From the NCBI RefSeq assembly GCF_024810105.1, contig NZ_JANUDX010000010.1:1-64000 (forward strand): DNA of 64,000 nucleotides, read 5' to 3'. The first letter of the stretch is position 1. Every line of letters starts with the position of its first letter. The notes beneath the pieces were generated by a model, which saw only the letters and a program-made list of their open reading frames with translations, was not told where the DNA came from and did no database searches. The DNA comes from Stenotrophomonas sp. BIGb0135 (GTDB taxonomy: Bacteria > Pseudomonadota > Gammaproteobacteria > Xanthomonadales > Xanthomonadaceae). This document shows positions 54,325 through 64,000 of this stretch, piece after piece. The position numbers were made by a program, and so were the translations under genes.

Positions 54325-54678
54325 TCACCGCTCGCGCGGGCTGGTCAGCTCGTCCACGTCCACGTCGAAACCATAACTCTGCGCGATCAGCTCGAAATCA
54401 GCGCCGATGTTCTCGCGCGCGGCGGTTTCCAGCTCGCTGTCCTGCGCTTCGAACGCTTCGCCGAGCACGTTGAATTCCAGCGTGGCCGCATGGGTGAGCG
54501 CCATCAGCGCGGCAGCGTCGGCCGGGCGTTCGCGCTCGATGCGTTCGCACAGGCGCAGCAGGATCTGCTGGCCTTGGGCCACCAGCGCCGGCGGAAAATA
54601 CGCGTCCTCGACCATGTCGGCCAGGAATTCATGGGACTGCAACTGCGCGTTGGATACAGAGGGGCTGGCAGGGGTCAT
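54325..54678 (-). CDS. DUF5713-like small protein
   Basis: 117 residues. FLADMVEDAYFPPALVAQGQQILLRLC, ALTHAATLEFN and ETAARENIGADFELIAQSYGFDVD resemble DUF5713 as I recall it. Helical, acidic, cytoplasmic, function unknown. It lies 41 nt upstream of pip, on the same strand, so may be cotranscribed. Confidence 0.75.
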   Translation of the reverse strand: MTPASPSVSNAQLQSHEFLADMVEDAYFPPALVAQGQQILLRLCERIERERPADAAALMALTHAATLEFNVLGEAFEAQDSELETAARENIGADFELIAQSYGFDVDVDELTSPRER

Positions 54679-54732
54679 GGCGCTTCCTTTCGAGTGGACC
54701 GCCATTCTACCCGCGCGATGTTTCAGGCAGCG

Positions 54733-55587
54733 TCAGCGCACGCCTGGCAGACAGCCGCGCGTCACCCGCTCGCGTTGTTCGAGGTCGCGTTCGGTGTGGA
54801 CCTGCTCGAACCCGGCCTGTTCGAACAGCGCGCGGATCGCCGCGCCCTGGTCCCAGCCGTGTTCGATCAGCAGCCACCCCTGCGCCACCAGGTGACCCGG
54901 CGCCGCGGCAACAATGCAGCGGATGTCATCCAGCCCGTCCAGCCCCGACGCCAGCGCACCCGGGGGCTCATGGCGGAGGTCGCCCTGCTGCAGGTGGGGA
55001 TCGTCGCTGGCGATATAGGGCGGGTTGCTGGCGATGAGGTCGAAGACCTCGCCCTGCAACGGCTCGAACCACGCACCCTGGCGGAAGCTGACATTGGCCA
55101 CGTCGTTGCGCAGCGCATTGCCGCGCGCGACGCTCAGCGCGGCGCTGCTGACATCGGTGGCGATCAGCGTGGCGCGGGGCCGCTCACTGGCCAGGGCCAA
55201 TGCGATCGCCCCGCTGCCGGTGCCCAGGTCGGCCACCGCCAGCGGGGTGTCCAGCGGCAGCCGCGCCAGCGCCAGCTCGACCAGCAGCTCGGTTTCCGGG
55301 CGCGGGATCAGCGTGGCGGGGTTGACCGCCAGGTCCAGGGTCCAGAAGCCGCGACTGCCCACCAGGTAGGCCACCGGTTCGCCCGCCACGCGCCGCGCCA
55401 GCAGACCGGCAAAGCGCGCCGCGTCGGCCTCGCCGACTGCATCGGTGGCATGGGCGAACAGCCAGCTGCGCTCCCGCCCCAGCACGTGCAGCAACAGCAG
55501 CTCGGCCTCGTGGCGACCTTCCACCCCGGGCAGGGCGGCGGCGGCATCGGCAAGCAGCTGGCGGACGTCACGGGGGGCAGCAGTCAT
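54733..55587 (-). CDS. prmC: Release factor glutamine methyltransferase
   Basis: 284 residues. N-terminal helical domain, then a class I SAM fold with [13 protein letters not shown] (118-130), ATDVS, and the catalytic NPPY (188-191). Methylates the GGQ glutamine of release factors. It is unlinked to prfA here. Start at 55587 ([12 protein letters not shown]) rather than upstream in-frame ATGs. Confidence 0.95.
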   Translation of the reverse strand: MTAAPRDVRQLLADAAAALPGVEGRHEAELLLLHVLGRERSWLFAHATDAVGEADAARFAGLLARRVAGEPVAYLVGSRGFWTLDLAVNPATLIPRPETELLVELALARLPLDTPLAVADLGTGSGAIALALASERPRATLIATDVSSAALSVARGNALRNDVANVSFRQGAWFEPLQGEVFDLIASNPPYIASDDPHLQQGDLRHEPPGALASGLDGLDDIRCIVAAAPGHLVAQGWLLIEHGWDQGAAIRALFEQAGFEQVHTERDLEQRERVTRGCLPGVR

Positions 55588-55905
55588 GGTGGCGGGGCGG
55601 GAAACGGGCCGGGAAGTGTAGAGCACCGGGCCGCAGGGCCCGCTCGCCTGGTAATGGGCTGCCAACGACCGCCAGGCGATTGATGGGAGGAATTGCGCCG
55701 CTTAATGACCTGCATTGCGGCCTATCGCGATTCGGGCTGTGCCGAGGTGGCGGGGAGGACGTGGACAGGTTTCCGTTCAGCCAGTCGACCCGACGGATAA
55801 GCGGTGGCTATCACCCATTTGAGGCCCCAGGTCCGGCAATGCCTTGCGGCACAAGGGCTGCGCACGCCTATTGGCAAGGTATTCATCCCTGCACAATCAC
55901 CTTTT

Positions 55906-55943
55906 GATAGACTCCATCTATCGTATAGATGCAATCAATGGAT
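55906..55943 (+). promoter_or_regulatory. OxyR-like operator upstream of ahpC
   Basis: GATAG-N7-CTATC (55906-55922) is a perfect palindrome of the ATAG-N7-CTAT type bound by OxyR; degenerate quarter-sites (ATGC at 55929, GGAT at 55940) follow at the expected 7-nt steps. It ends where the -35 of the ahpC promoter begins, the geometry of an activator. An oxyR gene lies 2.4 kb downstream. 55588-55905 holds nothing I can support. Confidence 0.6.
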
Positions 55944-55972
55944 TGTCCTTATGGGAATGGAGCCGCTAATCT
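55943..55972 (+). promoter_or_regulatory. ahpC promoter
   Basis: -35 TTGTCC (55943-55948), 18-nt spacer, -10 TAATCT (55967-55972); predicted start near 55979, 37 nt before the ahpC ATG, which has AGAGGAAA as ribosome site. Confidence 0.5.
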
Positions 55973-56015
55973 GTATCGGTCGCTTCACCCACCCCCTTCA
56001 CCAAGAGGAAAAACG

Positions 56016-56579
56016 ATGTCGCTCATCAATACGCAGATCAAGCCGTTCGAAGCCAACGCCTACCAGAACGGCGAGTTCATCAAGGTTTCCGACAGCACCC
56101 TGAAGGGCCAGTGGTCCGTGCTGATCTTCATGCCGGCCGCGTTCACCTTCAACTGCCCGACCGAGATCGAAGACGCCGCCGACCATTACGCCGAGTTCCA
56201 GAAGGCCGGCGCCGAGGTCTACATCGTCACCACCGACACCCATTTCTCGCACAAGGTGTGGCACGAAACCTCGCCGGCCGTCGGCAAGGCCCAGTTCCCG
56301 CTGGTCGGCGACCCGACCCACCAGCTGACCCGCGCCTTCGGCGTGCACATTGAAGAAGAAGGCCTGGCCCTGCGCGGTACCTTCATCATCAACCCGGAAG
56401 GCGTGATCAAGACCCTGGAGATCCACTCCAACGAGATCGCCCGTGACGTGTCCGAGACCCTGCGCAAGCTGAAGGCTGCCCAGTTCACCGCCGCCAACCC
56501 GAACCAGGTCTGCCCGGCCAAGTGGAAGGAAGGCGAGAAGACCCTGACCCCGTCGCTGGACCTGGTCGGCAAGATCTAA
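56016..56579 (+). CDS. ahpC: Alkyl hydroperoxide reductase subunit C (2-Cys peroxiredoxin)
   Basis: 187 residues, same length as E. coli AhpC. Peroxidatic Cys47 in FTFNCPTE and resolving Cys166 in QVCPAKW. Reduces H2O2 and organic peroxides and is recycled by AhpF, encoded downstream. Start at 56016 gives MSLINTQIKPF. Likely OxyR-activated (site at 55906). Confidence 0.98.
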   Translation: MSLINTQIKPFEANAYQNGEFIKVSDSTLKGQWSVLIFMPAAFTFNCPTEIEDAADHYAEFQKAGAEVYIVTTDTHFSHKVWHETSPAVGKAQFPLVGDPTHQLTRAFGVHIEEEGLALRGTFIINPEGVIKTLEIHSNEIARDVSETLRKLKAAQFTAANPNQVCPAKWKEGEKTLTPSLDLVGKI

Positions 56580-56590
56580 GCCGTCCCCAT

Positions 56591-56662
56591 CCCCACTCCC
56601 GTTTCGACGGGAGTGGGGGTGAACCCAAGCCGGTGCCTGCGCGCCGGCTTGGGTTCACCCCC
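56591..56662 (+). promoter_or_regulatory. Two overlapping hairpins between ahpC and ahpF
   Basis: Hairpin 1: 56591-56601 pairs with 56608-56618 (11 bp, loop TTTCGA). Hairpin 2: 56615-56633 pairs with 56644-56662 (19 bp, loop of 10). They share 56615-56618, so both cannot form fully at once. No T tract. They may set the ahpC:ahpF ratio by partial termination, processing or mRNA protection. Confidence 0.65.
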
Positions 56663-56729
56663 ACGCCGCGCAGATGTACCTTCGGGTGACGTCGACGCTG
56701 TCCCCTTGCCTGAATCAAGGAGTTTTTCG

Positions 56730-58322
56730 ATGTTGGATGCCAACCTCCAGTCCCAGCTCAAGACCTATCTGGAACGCGTCACCCGTCCGATCCAGATCAC
56801 GGCGCACGCGGATGACGGCGCCAAGTCGCAGGAGATGCTGGAGCTGCTGAACACGCTGGTGTCGCTGTCGGCGCAGATCAGCCTGGACGTGCGCCGCGAC
56901 GGCGCCGAGCGCACCCCCTCGTTTGCGCTGACCACCCCGGGCCAGGACATCCACCTGGCGTTCGCCGGGCTGCCGATGGGCCACGAATTCACCTCGCTGG
57001 TGCTGGCGCTGCTTCAGGTGGGCGGGCACCCGTCCAAGGCGACCGCCGAGCTGATCGAGCAGGTGCAGGGCCTGGAGGGCGAGCTGAAGTTCGAAACGTA
57101 CTTCTCGCTGTCCTGCCAGAACTGCCCGGACGTGGTCCAGGCGCTGAACCTGGCCGCGGTGCTCAACCCGCGCATCCAGCACGTGGCGATCGACGGCGGC
57201 CTGTTCCCGGCCGAAGTGGAAGCGCGCCAGATCATGTCGGTGCCCACCGTCTACCTCAACGGCGAGATGTTCGACCAAGGCCGCATGACCCTGGAGCAGA
57301 TCGTGGCCAAGCTGGACACCGGCTCGGCCAAGCGCGACGCGGCCAGGATCGCGGCCAAGGCGCCGTTCGACGTGCTGGTGATCGGCGGCGGCCCGGCCGG
57401 CGCGGCAGCGGCGATCTACGCCGCGCGCAAGGGCATCCGCACCGGCGTGGCCGCCGAGCGGTTCGGCGGGCAGGTGCTGGACACCATGGCGATCGAGAAC
57501 TTCATCTCGGTCAAGGAAACCGAAGGCCCCAAGCTCGCCACCGCGCTGGAACAGCACGTGCGCGAGTACGAGGTGGACATCATGAACCTGCAGCGTGCCA
57601 GCGCGCTGACCCCGGCCGGTGATGACGGCCTGGTCGGGATCACCCTGGAAAACGGGGCGGTGCTGAAGTCGCGCTCGGTGATCCTGTCCACCGGCGCGCG
57701 CTGGCGCCAGATGAACGTCCCCGGCGAAGAGCAGTACCGCAACAAGGGCGTGGCCTATTGCCCGCACTGCGATGGGCCGCTGTTCAAGGGCAAGCGGGTG
57801 GCGGTGATCGGCGGCGGCAACTCGGGCGTCGAGGCGGCGATCGACCTGGCCGGAATTGTGACGCATGTGACCCTTCTGGAATTTGATGACACACTCCGGG
57901 CCGATGAAGTGCTGCAGAAGAAGCTGCGCAGCCTGGGCAACGTCACCATCATCACCAGCGCCCTCACCCAGGAAGTGCTGGGCGATGGCCAGAAGGTGAC
58001 GGGGCTGGTCTACCAGGACCGCGTCGGTGGCGATGCGCACCGGGTCGAGCTCGAAGGGATCTTCGTGCAGATCGGGTTGCTGCCCAATACCGAGTGGTTG
58101 AAGGGAGCGGTGGCGTTGTCGCCGCGTGGCGAGATCGTGATCGACGACCGCGGCCAGACCAATGTCCCGGGCGTGTTCGCGGCGGGCGATTGCACGACCG
58201 TTCCCTACAAGCAGATCATCATCGCGATGGGCGCCGGTTCGACCGCCGCACTGAGCGCTTTCGATCACCTGATCCGTACATCCGTTCCCAAGAGCAGCGG
58301 CGTTGTCGCCGAAGCTGCCTGA
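56730..58322 (+). CDS. ahpF: Alkyl hydroperoxide reductase subunit F
   Basis: 530 residues. N-terminal double thioredoxin-like domain with redox CQNC, FAD motif [19 protein letters not shown], thioredoxin-reductase-like redox centre CPHC in [15 protein letters not shown] motif [17 protein letters not shown]. Passes electrons from NADH to AhpC. The start at 56730 follows CAAGGAG. 150 nt after ahpC with hairpins between. Confidence 0.97.
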   Translation: MLDANLQSQLKTYLERVTRPIQITAHADDGAKSQEMLELLNTLVSLSAQISLDVRRDGAERTPSFALTTPGQDIHLAFAGLPMGHEFTSLVLALLQVGGHPSKATAELIEQVQGLEGELKFETYFSLSCQNCPDVVQALNLAAVLNPRIQHVAIDGGLFPAEVEARQIMSVPTVYLNGEMFDQGRMTLEQIVAKLDTGSAKRDAARIAAKAPFDVLVIGGGPAGAAAAIYAARKGIRTGVAAERFGGQVLDTMAIENFISVKETEGPKLATALEQHVREYEVDIMNLQRASALTPAGDDGLVGITLENGAVLKSRSVILSTGARWRQMNVPGEEQYRNKGVAYCPHCDGPLFKGKRVAVIGGGNSGVEAAIDLAGIVTHVTLLEFDDTLRADEVLQKKLRSLGNVTIITSALTQEVLGDGQKVTGLVYQDRVGGDAHRVELEGIFVQIGLLPNTEWLKGAVALSPRGEIVIDDRGQTNVPGVFAAGDCTTVPYKQIIIAMGAGSTAALSAFDHLIRTSVPKSSGVVAEAA

Positions 58323-58329
58323 AACGTAA

Positions 58330-58351
58330 GGGTCCCGGTTCGCCGGGACCC
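58330..58351 (+). terminator. TTCG-loop hairpin after ahpF
   Basis: GGGTCCCGG / CCGGGACCC with the stable tetraloop TTCG, 7 nt after the stop codon and 57 nt before oxyR. No T tract, so oxyR may be partly read through from ahpF. Confidence 0.5.
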
Positions 58352-58408
58352 ACCTGCTGGGTAAGCCACGCCGTCACCCGGTCCATTACCGTGTAGAGGT
58401 CCAAGGAA

Positions 58409-59359
58409 ATGAACCTACGTGATCTGAAATATCTGGTGGCGCTGGCCGACCACCGGCACTTCGGCCGCGCTGCGGCCGCATGCTTCGTCAGCCAGCCCAC
58501 GCTGTCCACCCAGATCCGCAAGCTGGAGGACGAGCTTGGCCTGCCCCTGGTCGAGCGCGCGCCACGCAAAGTGATGCTGACCCCGGCCGGGGTCGAGGCG
58601 GCGGCGCGTGCGCGCACGATCGTGGCTGAAGTCGAGCAGATGAAAGAAGCTGCCCGACGCAGTCGCGACCCGGAAGCCGGGACGGTGCGGCTGGGGATCT
58701 TCCCCACGCTGGGGCCGTACCTGTTGCCGCATGTGATCCCCAACATCCGCGAGCGCTTCCCGCAGCTGGAGCTGTTGCTGGTGGAGGAGAAGAGCGACGA
58801 GCTGCTCGCGCGCCTGCGCGAGGGCAAGCTGGATGCGGCACTGCTGGCCCTGCCGCTCGAAGACGACCAGCTGCACGCCGAGTTCCTGTTCGAGGAGCCG
58901 TTCCTGCTGGCCGTCTCGGGGCAGCATCCGCTGGCCAGGCGCCATCATCTGGACGTGCAGGAGCTGTCCGCCCAGAAGCTGCTGCTGCTCGAGGATGGCC
59001 ACTGCCTGCGTGACCAGGCGCTGGCGGTGTGCCGGCTGTTCGGTGCCAATGAGAAGTCCGAATTCCGTGCCACCAGCCTGGAAACGCTGCGCCAGATGGT
59101 GGCCGCGGACGTGGGCATCACCCTGCTGCCGACCCTGTCGGTGAAGCCGCCGGTGCCGCGTTCGGAGAACATCCGCCTGCTCGATTTCCAGGGCGATGAC
59201 CGCCCCAGCCGACGCATCGCGATGGCATGGCGGCGCAGTTCGGCGATGACCGGTTTCCTGCAGCAGTTGGCGCAGCAGTTCAAGCGCCTTCCGGAAGGGC
59301 TGTTCGCGCTGGAAAACAGCGATTCGGACGTCGGCCACGCGGCGCGCGGCGCCGCCTGA
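58409..59359 (+). CDS. oxyR: Peroxide-sensing regulator OxyR
   Basis: 316 residues, LysR type. HTH RHFGRAAAACFVSQPTLSTQ; the redox cysteines fall at 199 and 208 in DGHCLRDQALAVC, the same numbers as in E. coli OxyR. Oxidised by H2O2 to a disulfide, then activates ahpC-type genes. Downstream of ahpCF on the same strand; ribosome site CAAGGAA. The C-terminal 15 residues are Ala-rich and likely variable. Confidence 0.97.
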   Translation: MNLRDLKYLVALADHRHFGRAAAACFVSQPTLSTQIRKLEDELGLPLVERAPRKVMLTPAGVEAAARARTIVAEVEQMKEAARRSRDPEAGTVRLGIFPTLGPYLLPHVIPNIRERFPQLELLLVEEKSDELLARLREGKLDAALLALPLEDDQLHAEFLFEEPFLLAVSGQHPLARRHHLDVQELSAQKLLLLEDGHCLRDQALAVCRLFGANEKSEFRATSLETLRQMVAADVGITLLPTLSVKPPVPRSENIRLLDFQGDDRPSRRIAMAWRRSSAMTGFLQQLAQQFKRLPEGLFALENSDSDVGHAARGAA

Positions 59360-59510
59360 TCGCCCCGTCGGTGTAGACACTGAACCGGCCGCATCGTGCG
59401 CGATGCGGCCCGGGTCGCATCCGCCTTCGATAGGCAGCACAATAGAACCCAGGCGGCGCCAGCAGGTGCCGCCTTTTGCATGGGCCATCATCAATCGCAA
59501 GGAGCTTTAC

Positions 59511-59918
59511 ATGTCCACTTCCAGCGGGCTGCCCCCGTCCATCATCGTTTCCAGCCACGACATGGATCGGCTGGACGCCATGCTCGACGCCCCGGCGGTC
59601 AGCCAGACCCCCGCGGCGCAGGCACTGGCCAAGGAACTGAATCGGGCCACCGTGGTGGCGCCGGACGAGATGCCCGACGGCATCGTCATGATGCATTCGC
59701 GGGTGGAATGCGAAGATGAGCTGCAGAACGAGAAGCACGTGCTGACGCTGGTCTACCCGCGCGAAGCCGATGTCGAGCAGGGCAAGGTGTCGATCCTTGC
59801 GCCGGTGGGCACCGCGCTGCTGGGCCTGGCCGTTGGCCAGACCATGGATTGGGATGCACCGGGTGGCCGCAAGCTGCGCCTTCGCGTGACGGCCGTCCAC
59901 AACCAGCCCCACCCCTGA
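59511..59918 (+). CDS. rnk: Nucleoside diphosphate kinase regulator (Rnk family)
   Basis: 135 residues. N-terminal short coiled region and a C-terminal GreA/GreB-like FKBP fold (VMMHSRVECEDE, LTLVYPREADVEQGKVSILAPVGTALLGL). Rnk binds RNA polymerase and affects nucleotide balance and stress behaviour. Ribosome site AAGGAG; frame open upstream but ATG 59511 fits. The key acidic tip of Gre factors is absent as in other Rnk proteins. Confidence 0.9.
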   Translation: MSTSSGLPPSIIVSSHDMDRLDAMLDAPAVSQTPAAQALAKELNRATVVAPDEMPDGIVMMHSRVECEDELQNEKHVLTLVYPREADVEQGKVSILAPVGTALLGLAVGQTMDWDAPGGRKLRLRVTAVHNQPHP

Positions 59919-59966
59919 TTCCCGCCTGCCACCGGGCAGGCTCCCCGTTTCGTACCAGGAGTCGCA

Positions 59967-60929
59967 ATGAACACCGTTTCTCCGTCCAAGCTCACCCAGT
60001 TGCGCGACCTTTCCGTCGTGGTGGCCGATACCGGCGATTACGAGGCGATCAAGCGCCTGAAGCCGGTCGACTGCACGACCAATCCGACCCTGGTGAAGAA
60101 GGCGTTGGACCTGCCGGTGTATGCGGACCTGATCGAGAAGGAACTTGCGTGGGGCCGCGAGCAGTCCGGCGAGCGCGAGACGATCGTGCACGCGGTGGCC
60201 GATCGGCTGACGGTGGGCGTGGGCACGCTGCTGAGCACGCTGGTGCCGGGCCGGGTGTCGACGGAGGTGGATGCGGACCAGGCGCACGATACGGCGGCGA
60301 CGGTGGCCAAGGCGCGCCAGTTCATCGCAATGTACGAGGCAGCCGGCGTGCCGCGCAGCAAGGTGCTGATCAAGATCGCGGCGACGTGGGAAGGCGTGGA
60401 GGCGGCGCGGGTGCTGCAGGCGGAGGGTATCGACTGCAATCTGACGTTGATCTTCAATCCGACGCAGGCGCTGGCCTGCAGTGAGGCGGGGGCGTTCCTG
60501 ATTTCGCCGTTCGTGGGGCGGATCCTGGACTGGTACGTGGCCCATGGGCAGGCGCCGGCCGATATCGATGCGGATCCGGGCGTGGTGTTCGTGCGCGGGG
60601 TCTATGCGGAGTTCAAGCGTCGCGGTTCGCCGACGGTGGTGATGGGCGCATCGTTCCGCTCCACCGCGCAGATCGAGGCGCTGGCCGGTTGCGATCGGCT
60701 GACCATTTCGCCGGACCTGCTGGAGAAGCTGGATGCCGACCACGGCGAGCTGCCGCGCAAGCTGGTGGCCGGTGCGGCTGAAGAGGTGGCGGTGACGCCG
60801 ATCGATGCCGAGCGTTTCGCCAGCGATCTGGCGGCCGATGCGATGGCAACGGAGAAGCTGGCGACGGGGATCGATGCGTTCGCCAAGGATCTGGAAGCAC
60901 TGCGCCAGACGATTCGCGAGCGGCTGTAA
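59967..60929 (+). CDS. tal: Transaldolase (TalB type)
   Basis: 320 residues. Schiff-base Lys136 in [11 protein letters not shown], also [19 protein letters not shown] and GASFRS. Transfers dihydroxyacetone units in the pentose phosphate pathway. Single gene with a strong terminator; ribosome site CCAGGAG. Confidence 0.97.
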   Translation: MNTVSPSKLTQLRDLSVVVADTGDYEAIKRLKPVDCTTNPTLVKKALDLPVYADLIEKELAWGREQSGERETIVHAVADRLTVGVGTLLSTLVPGRVSTEVDADQAHDTAATVAKARQFIAMYEAAGVPRSKVLIKIAATWEGVEAARVLQAEGIDCNLTLIFNPTQALACSEAGAFLISPFVGRILDWYVAHGQAPADIDADPGVVFVRGVYAEFKRRGSPTVVMGASFRSTAQIEALAGCDRLTISPDLLEKLDADHGELPRKLVAGAAEEVAVTPIDAERFASDLAADAMATEKLATGIDAFAKDLEALRQTIRERL

Positions 60930-60955
60930 GCGGTTCGCGTGGTCTGGACAGTAAG

Positions 60956-60986
60956 AAGCCCCGCATTGCGGGGCTTTTTGTTTTTT
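60956..60986 (+). terminator. Rho-independent terminator of tal
   Basis: AAGCCCCGC / GCGGGGCTT with loop ATT, then TTTGTTTTTT, 26 nt after the stop. Confidence 0.93.
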
Positions 60987-61007
60987 CGGGCCGCTGCACG
61001 TTTGACT

Positions 61008-61085
61008 GCGACTGCGACTTCAACGGCGACTTCAACTGCTACTTCAACGGCGACTTCAACGGCGACGGCAACCGCAACCGCAACC
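61008..61085. repeat. Degenerate hexamer/dodecamer simple repeat
   Basis: Runs of ACTGCG, ACTTCAACGGCG and ACCGCA units next to palindromic copy C, like the CTTCCG runs beside copies A and B. Confidence 0.75.
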
Positions 61086-61112
61086 GCTCACTGTCGACTT
61101 GTTGGGGTCGGC

Positions 61113-61203
61113 GTGGGGGGGATGGCGGGACACGCCGTGAATCCGTCCGTGGAGGCTCGCATGCGCCATCCATGGCGCATGACGGTCCCGCCATCCCCCC
61201 CAC
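61113..61203 (+). repeat. Structured palindromic element, copy C
   Basis: Arms 61113-61131 and 61185-61203 form a perfect 19-bp inverted repeat. Core as in copy A with four differences in 53; the inner hairpin is CATGCGCC / GGCGCATG, where copy A has CGTGCGCC / GGCGCACG, a paired G-C to A-T change. Followed by CTCGACAGTTGGC as in copy A. Confidence 0.85.
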
Positions 61204-61280
61204 ACCGCCCCCTCGACAGTTGGCCGGGGCGTTTGGGAAAGCGGGACTGCCAGGGCGTTTGGGTGGGCCGCTTGCATGGG

Positions 61281-61569
61281 GCGTCAACCGCCTGATCGGG
61301 ACGTTTGGGTAAACCGCCTGGCTGGAACGTTTGGGTAAACCGCCGGGCTGGGGGCGCGTGGGTAAACCGCCTGGCTGGGAGCGCTTGGGTAAACCGCCTG
61401 GCTGGGGCGCGGGGACGCGGGCCCCCATCTGCATGCGCGCATCGAGACCTTGGGCACAGCGGCCGACACCTCCCCGTCAGCGTGCATGACAGCCGCGCGT
61501 CTGGGTGAACCGCTCGGCTGGGACGTTTGGCTAACCGCCTGACCGGGGCGTGTGGCTAAACCGCCTGGG
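61281..61569. repeat. 26-27-bp tandem repeat array with GGGTAAACCGCC core
   Basis: Perfect cores at 61307, 61333, 61360 and 61387 (spacing 26, 27, 27); degenerate copies near 61284, 61503, 61528 and 61551. The unit ends ..CTGGCTGGGACGTTT. On the minus strand 27-bp units would read a nonapeptide AVYPxAPSQ, but phase is broken by the 26-bp unit. A 100-nt non-repeat stretch (61400-61500) splits the array. No real gene is supported in 60987-61693. Confidence 0.8.
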
Positions 61570-61583
61570 GCCATGGGTAACCG

Positions 61584-61676
61584 GTAGAGCCGAGCCATGC
61601 TCGGCTGGCCGGGCGCAGCCCGGCCGATGGGTCGGCAGGGGTGCGTGGGTGGGGAAGCAGCCGAGCGTGGCTCGGC
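61584..61676 (+). repeat. REP doublet around a GC hairpin
   Basis: GTAGAGCCGAGCCATGCTCGGC at 61584, a perfect 8-bp hairpin GGCCGGGC/GCCCGGCC (61607-61625), then a second palindrome AGCCGAGC-GTG-GCTCGGC from about 61659. Like the paired SMAG repeats; it lies downstream of msrA. Confidence 0.7.
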
Positions 61677-61693
61677 GCTCCCCCACCGCCGGT

Positions 61694-62365
<672 letters not shown>

Positions 62366-62374
62366 GGCAGTCTC

Positions 62375-62641
62375 CTAGGCCGGCAACAGGCCGGCGCTTT
62401 CATCTCCGTCGAATATGGGGTCGTCGGTGCCCCCGCCCAAGTCCAGCCCGGCGACGATGCCCTCGGCGTCTGGCCGGGCCAGGTCCGGCACGCAGACCCG
62501 CAACACCCCGAACAGCGGCAGCTCGCCCATCCCGCCCAGCAGCGACTCGCCGAACACGAACGCCGGGATCCCGGCATCCTCCAGCGCATGCTTGACCAGA
62601 TGGGCGTCGAACAGGTTGTCGGCCTGGTAAATCACGTGCAT
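62375..62641 (-). CDS. DUF2007 family small protein
   Basis: 88 residues, MHVIYQADNLFDAHLVKHAL..., with FVFGESLLGGMGELPLFGVLRVCVPD, typical of DUF2007 (GlnB-like fold, called putative signal-transducing protein). Ends 9 nt before msrA, so probably cotranscribed. The frame is open further upstream, but the family starts at this Met. Confidence 0.85.
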   Translation of the reverse strand: MHVIYQADNLFDAHLVKHALEDAGIPAFVFGESLLGGMGELPLFGVLRVCVPDLARPDAEGIVAGLDLGGGTDDPIFDGDESAGLLPA

Positions 62642-62970
62642 GGGCGGGCTCCGGGAAGGCGTCGGCCCAGCATACGCCCGGGGGCTGAAGGGGTACCGAC
62701 CCGGAGGCCCGCCCCGCCGGGGCCGGGGGTAGGCCGGCCGCACGGACATCGCACCGTGCCTGGAGGCGGCCAACCGCCGGCGCTACCGGCAAGACCAGCG
62801 ACCGCCCTGCCCCCGCAGCGCCGGGGTGGCGCCGGAGGCTCGGGGGTCTAGGGGTGAGGCGGGCCCGCGATCCGCGCAGCAACGCGCAGGGCGACAGCGC
62901 GAATGCGATGACGCGCCCCCGACAGGCTAAACTGTTGGTCTTTCTGCCTTTTAGACTGCGACCGCGCATC
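62642..62970. other. GC-rich intergenic region before glnS
   Basis: 329 nt without a supported gene. Holds a degenerate inverted GTAG palindrome on the minus strand (GGTAGCGCCGGCGGTTGG, 62768-62786 area) and a TAAACT -10-like hexamer at 62928-62933, 38 nt before the glnS ATG, with no clear -35. Confidence 0.45.

Positions 62971-64000
<1,030 letters not shown>

Noticed and set aside
55680-55907. 75-codon plus-strand ORF between prmC and ahpC
   Set aside because: No ribosome site, composition unlike the neighbours' codon use, and it runs into the OxyR-like site.
61281-61569. CRISPR array
   Set aside because: Units are contiguous, with no unique spacers and no cas genes.
61284-61598. Gene for a nonapeptide-repeat protein on the minus strand
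   Set aside because: The periodic frame is due to 27-bp units; one 26-bp unit shifts the frame, and there is no ribosome site or stable domain.

Overview
The window looks like chromosome of a high-GC gammaproteobacterium of the Xanthomonadaceae, most likely Stenotrophomonas or a close relative. Grounds seen in the sequence: many small palindromes headed by GTAG (the SMAG/REP type known from Stenotrophomonas), a bacterial O-GlcNAc-transferase-like protein of the Xanthomonas XcOGT kind, an ESPR-type autotransporter, and a core-gene order (tRNA-Tyr/Gly/Thr-tuf; hemA-prfA divergent from a TPR gene-lolB-ispE-tRNA-Gln-prs-rplY-pth-ychF) usual for this group. No prophage, transposase, CRISPR array or rRNA was seen.

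Layout. 1-1150: the 5' part of tuf on the minus strand behind three tRNAs and a near-consensus promoter. 1200-6330: a secreted isoaspartyl peptidase, a secreted cyanophycinase and a divergent TonB receptor, which together read as a locus for use of cyanophycin or beta-aspartyl peptides. 6380-18290: an accessory signalling and adhesion block of two paralogous BvgS/RcsC-like hybrid kinases, a REC-EAL phosphodiesterase, an RcsB-like regulator and a pertactin-like autotransporter. The first kinase gene and the autotransporter share the same 5' promoter block in the same register, which suggests one regulon. 18300-18720: repeats with DnaA-box-like ends. 18801-28139: housekeeping genes. 28142-33549: OGT-like protein, PPK2, TlpA-like lipoprotein, YihY, WrbA and a small membrane protein. 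33653-34138: a one-domain asparaginase.

34180-34530 holds two copies of a structured palindromic element, with a third at 61113-61203; their outer arms differ in sequence but stay fully complementary. 34683-39125: extracellular subtilase, ilvE, sufT and a small membrane protein. 39283-43679: a transhydrogenase (pnt) set split by an opposite-strand sigma-factor operon. 43680-44500: a less GC-rich patch with a small ORF and a frameshifted gene. 44551-55587: DUF1631 protein, nitroreductase, 5'-3' exonuclease, Nudix, N-formylglutamate amidohydrolase-like protein, MFS pump with a divergent LysR regulator, proline iminopeptidase, a DUF5713-like protein and prmC. 55900-59359: peroxide defence (ahpC, ahpF, oxyR) with an OxyR-like site. 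59511-60929: rnk and tal. 60990-61690 is repeat-rich. msrA, a DUF2007 protein and the 5' part of glnS close the window.

All functions are assigned by reading motifs and recalled family resemblance; no database search was possible.
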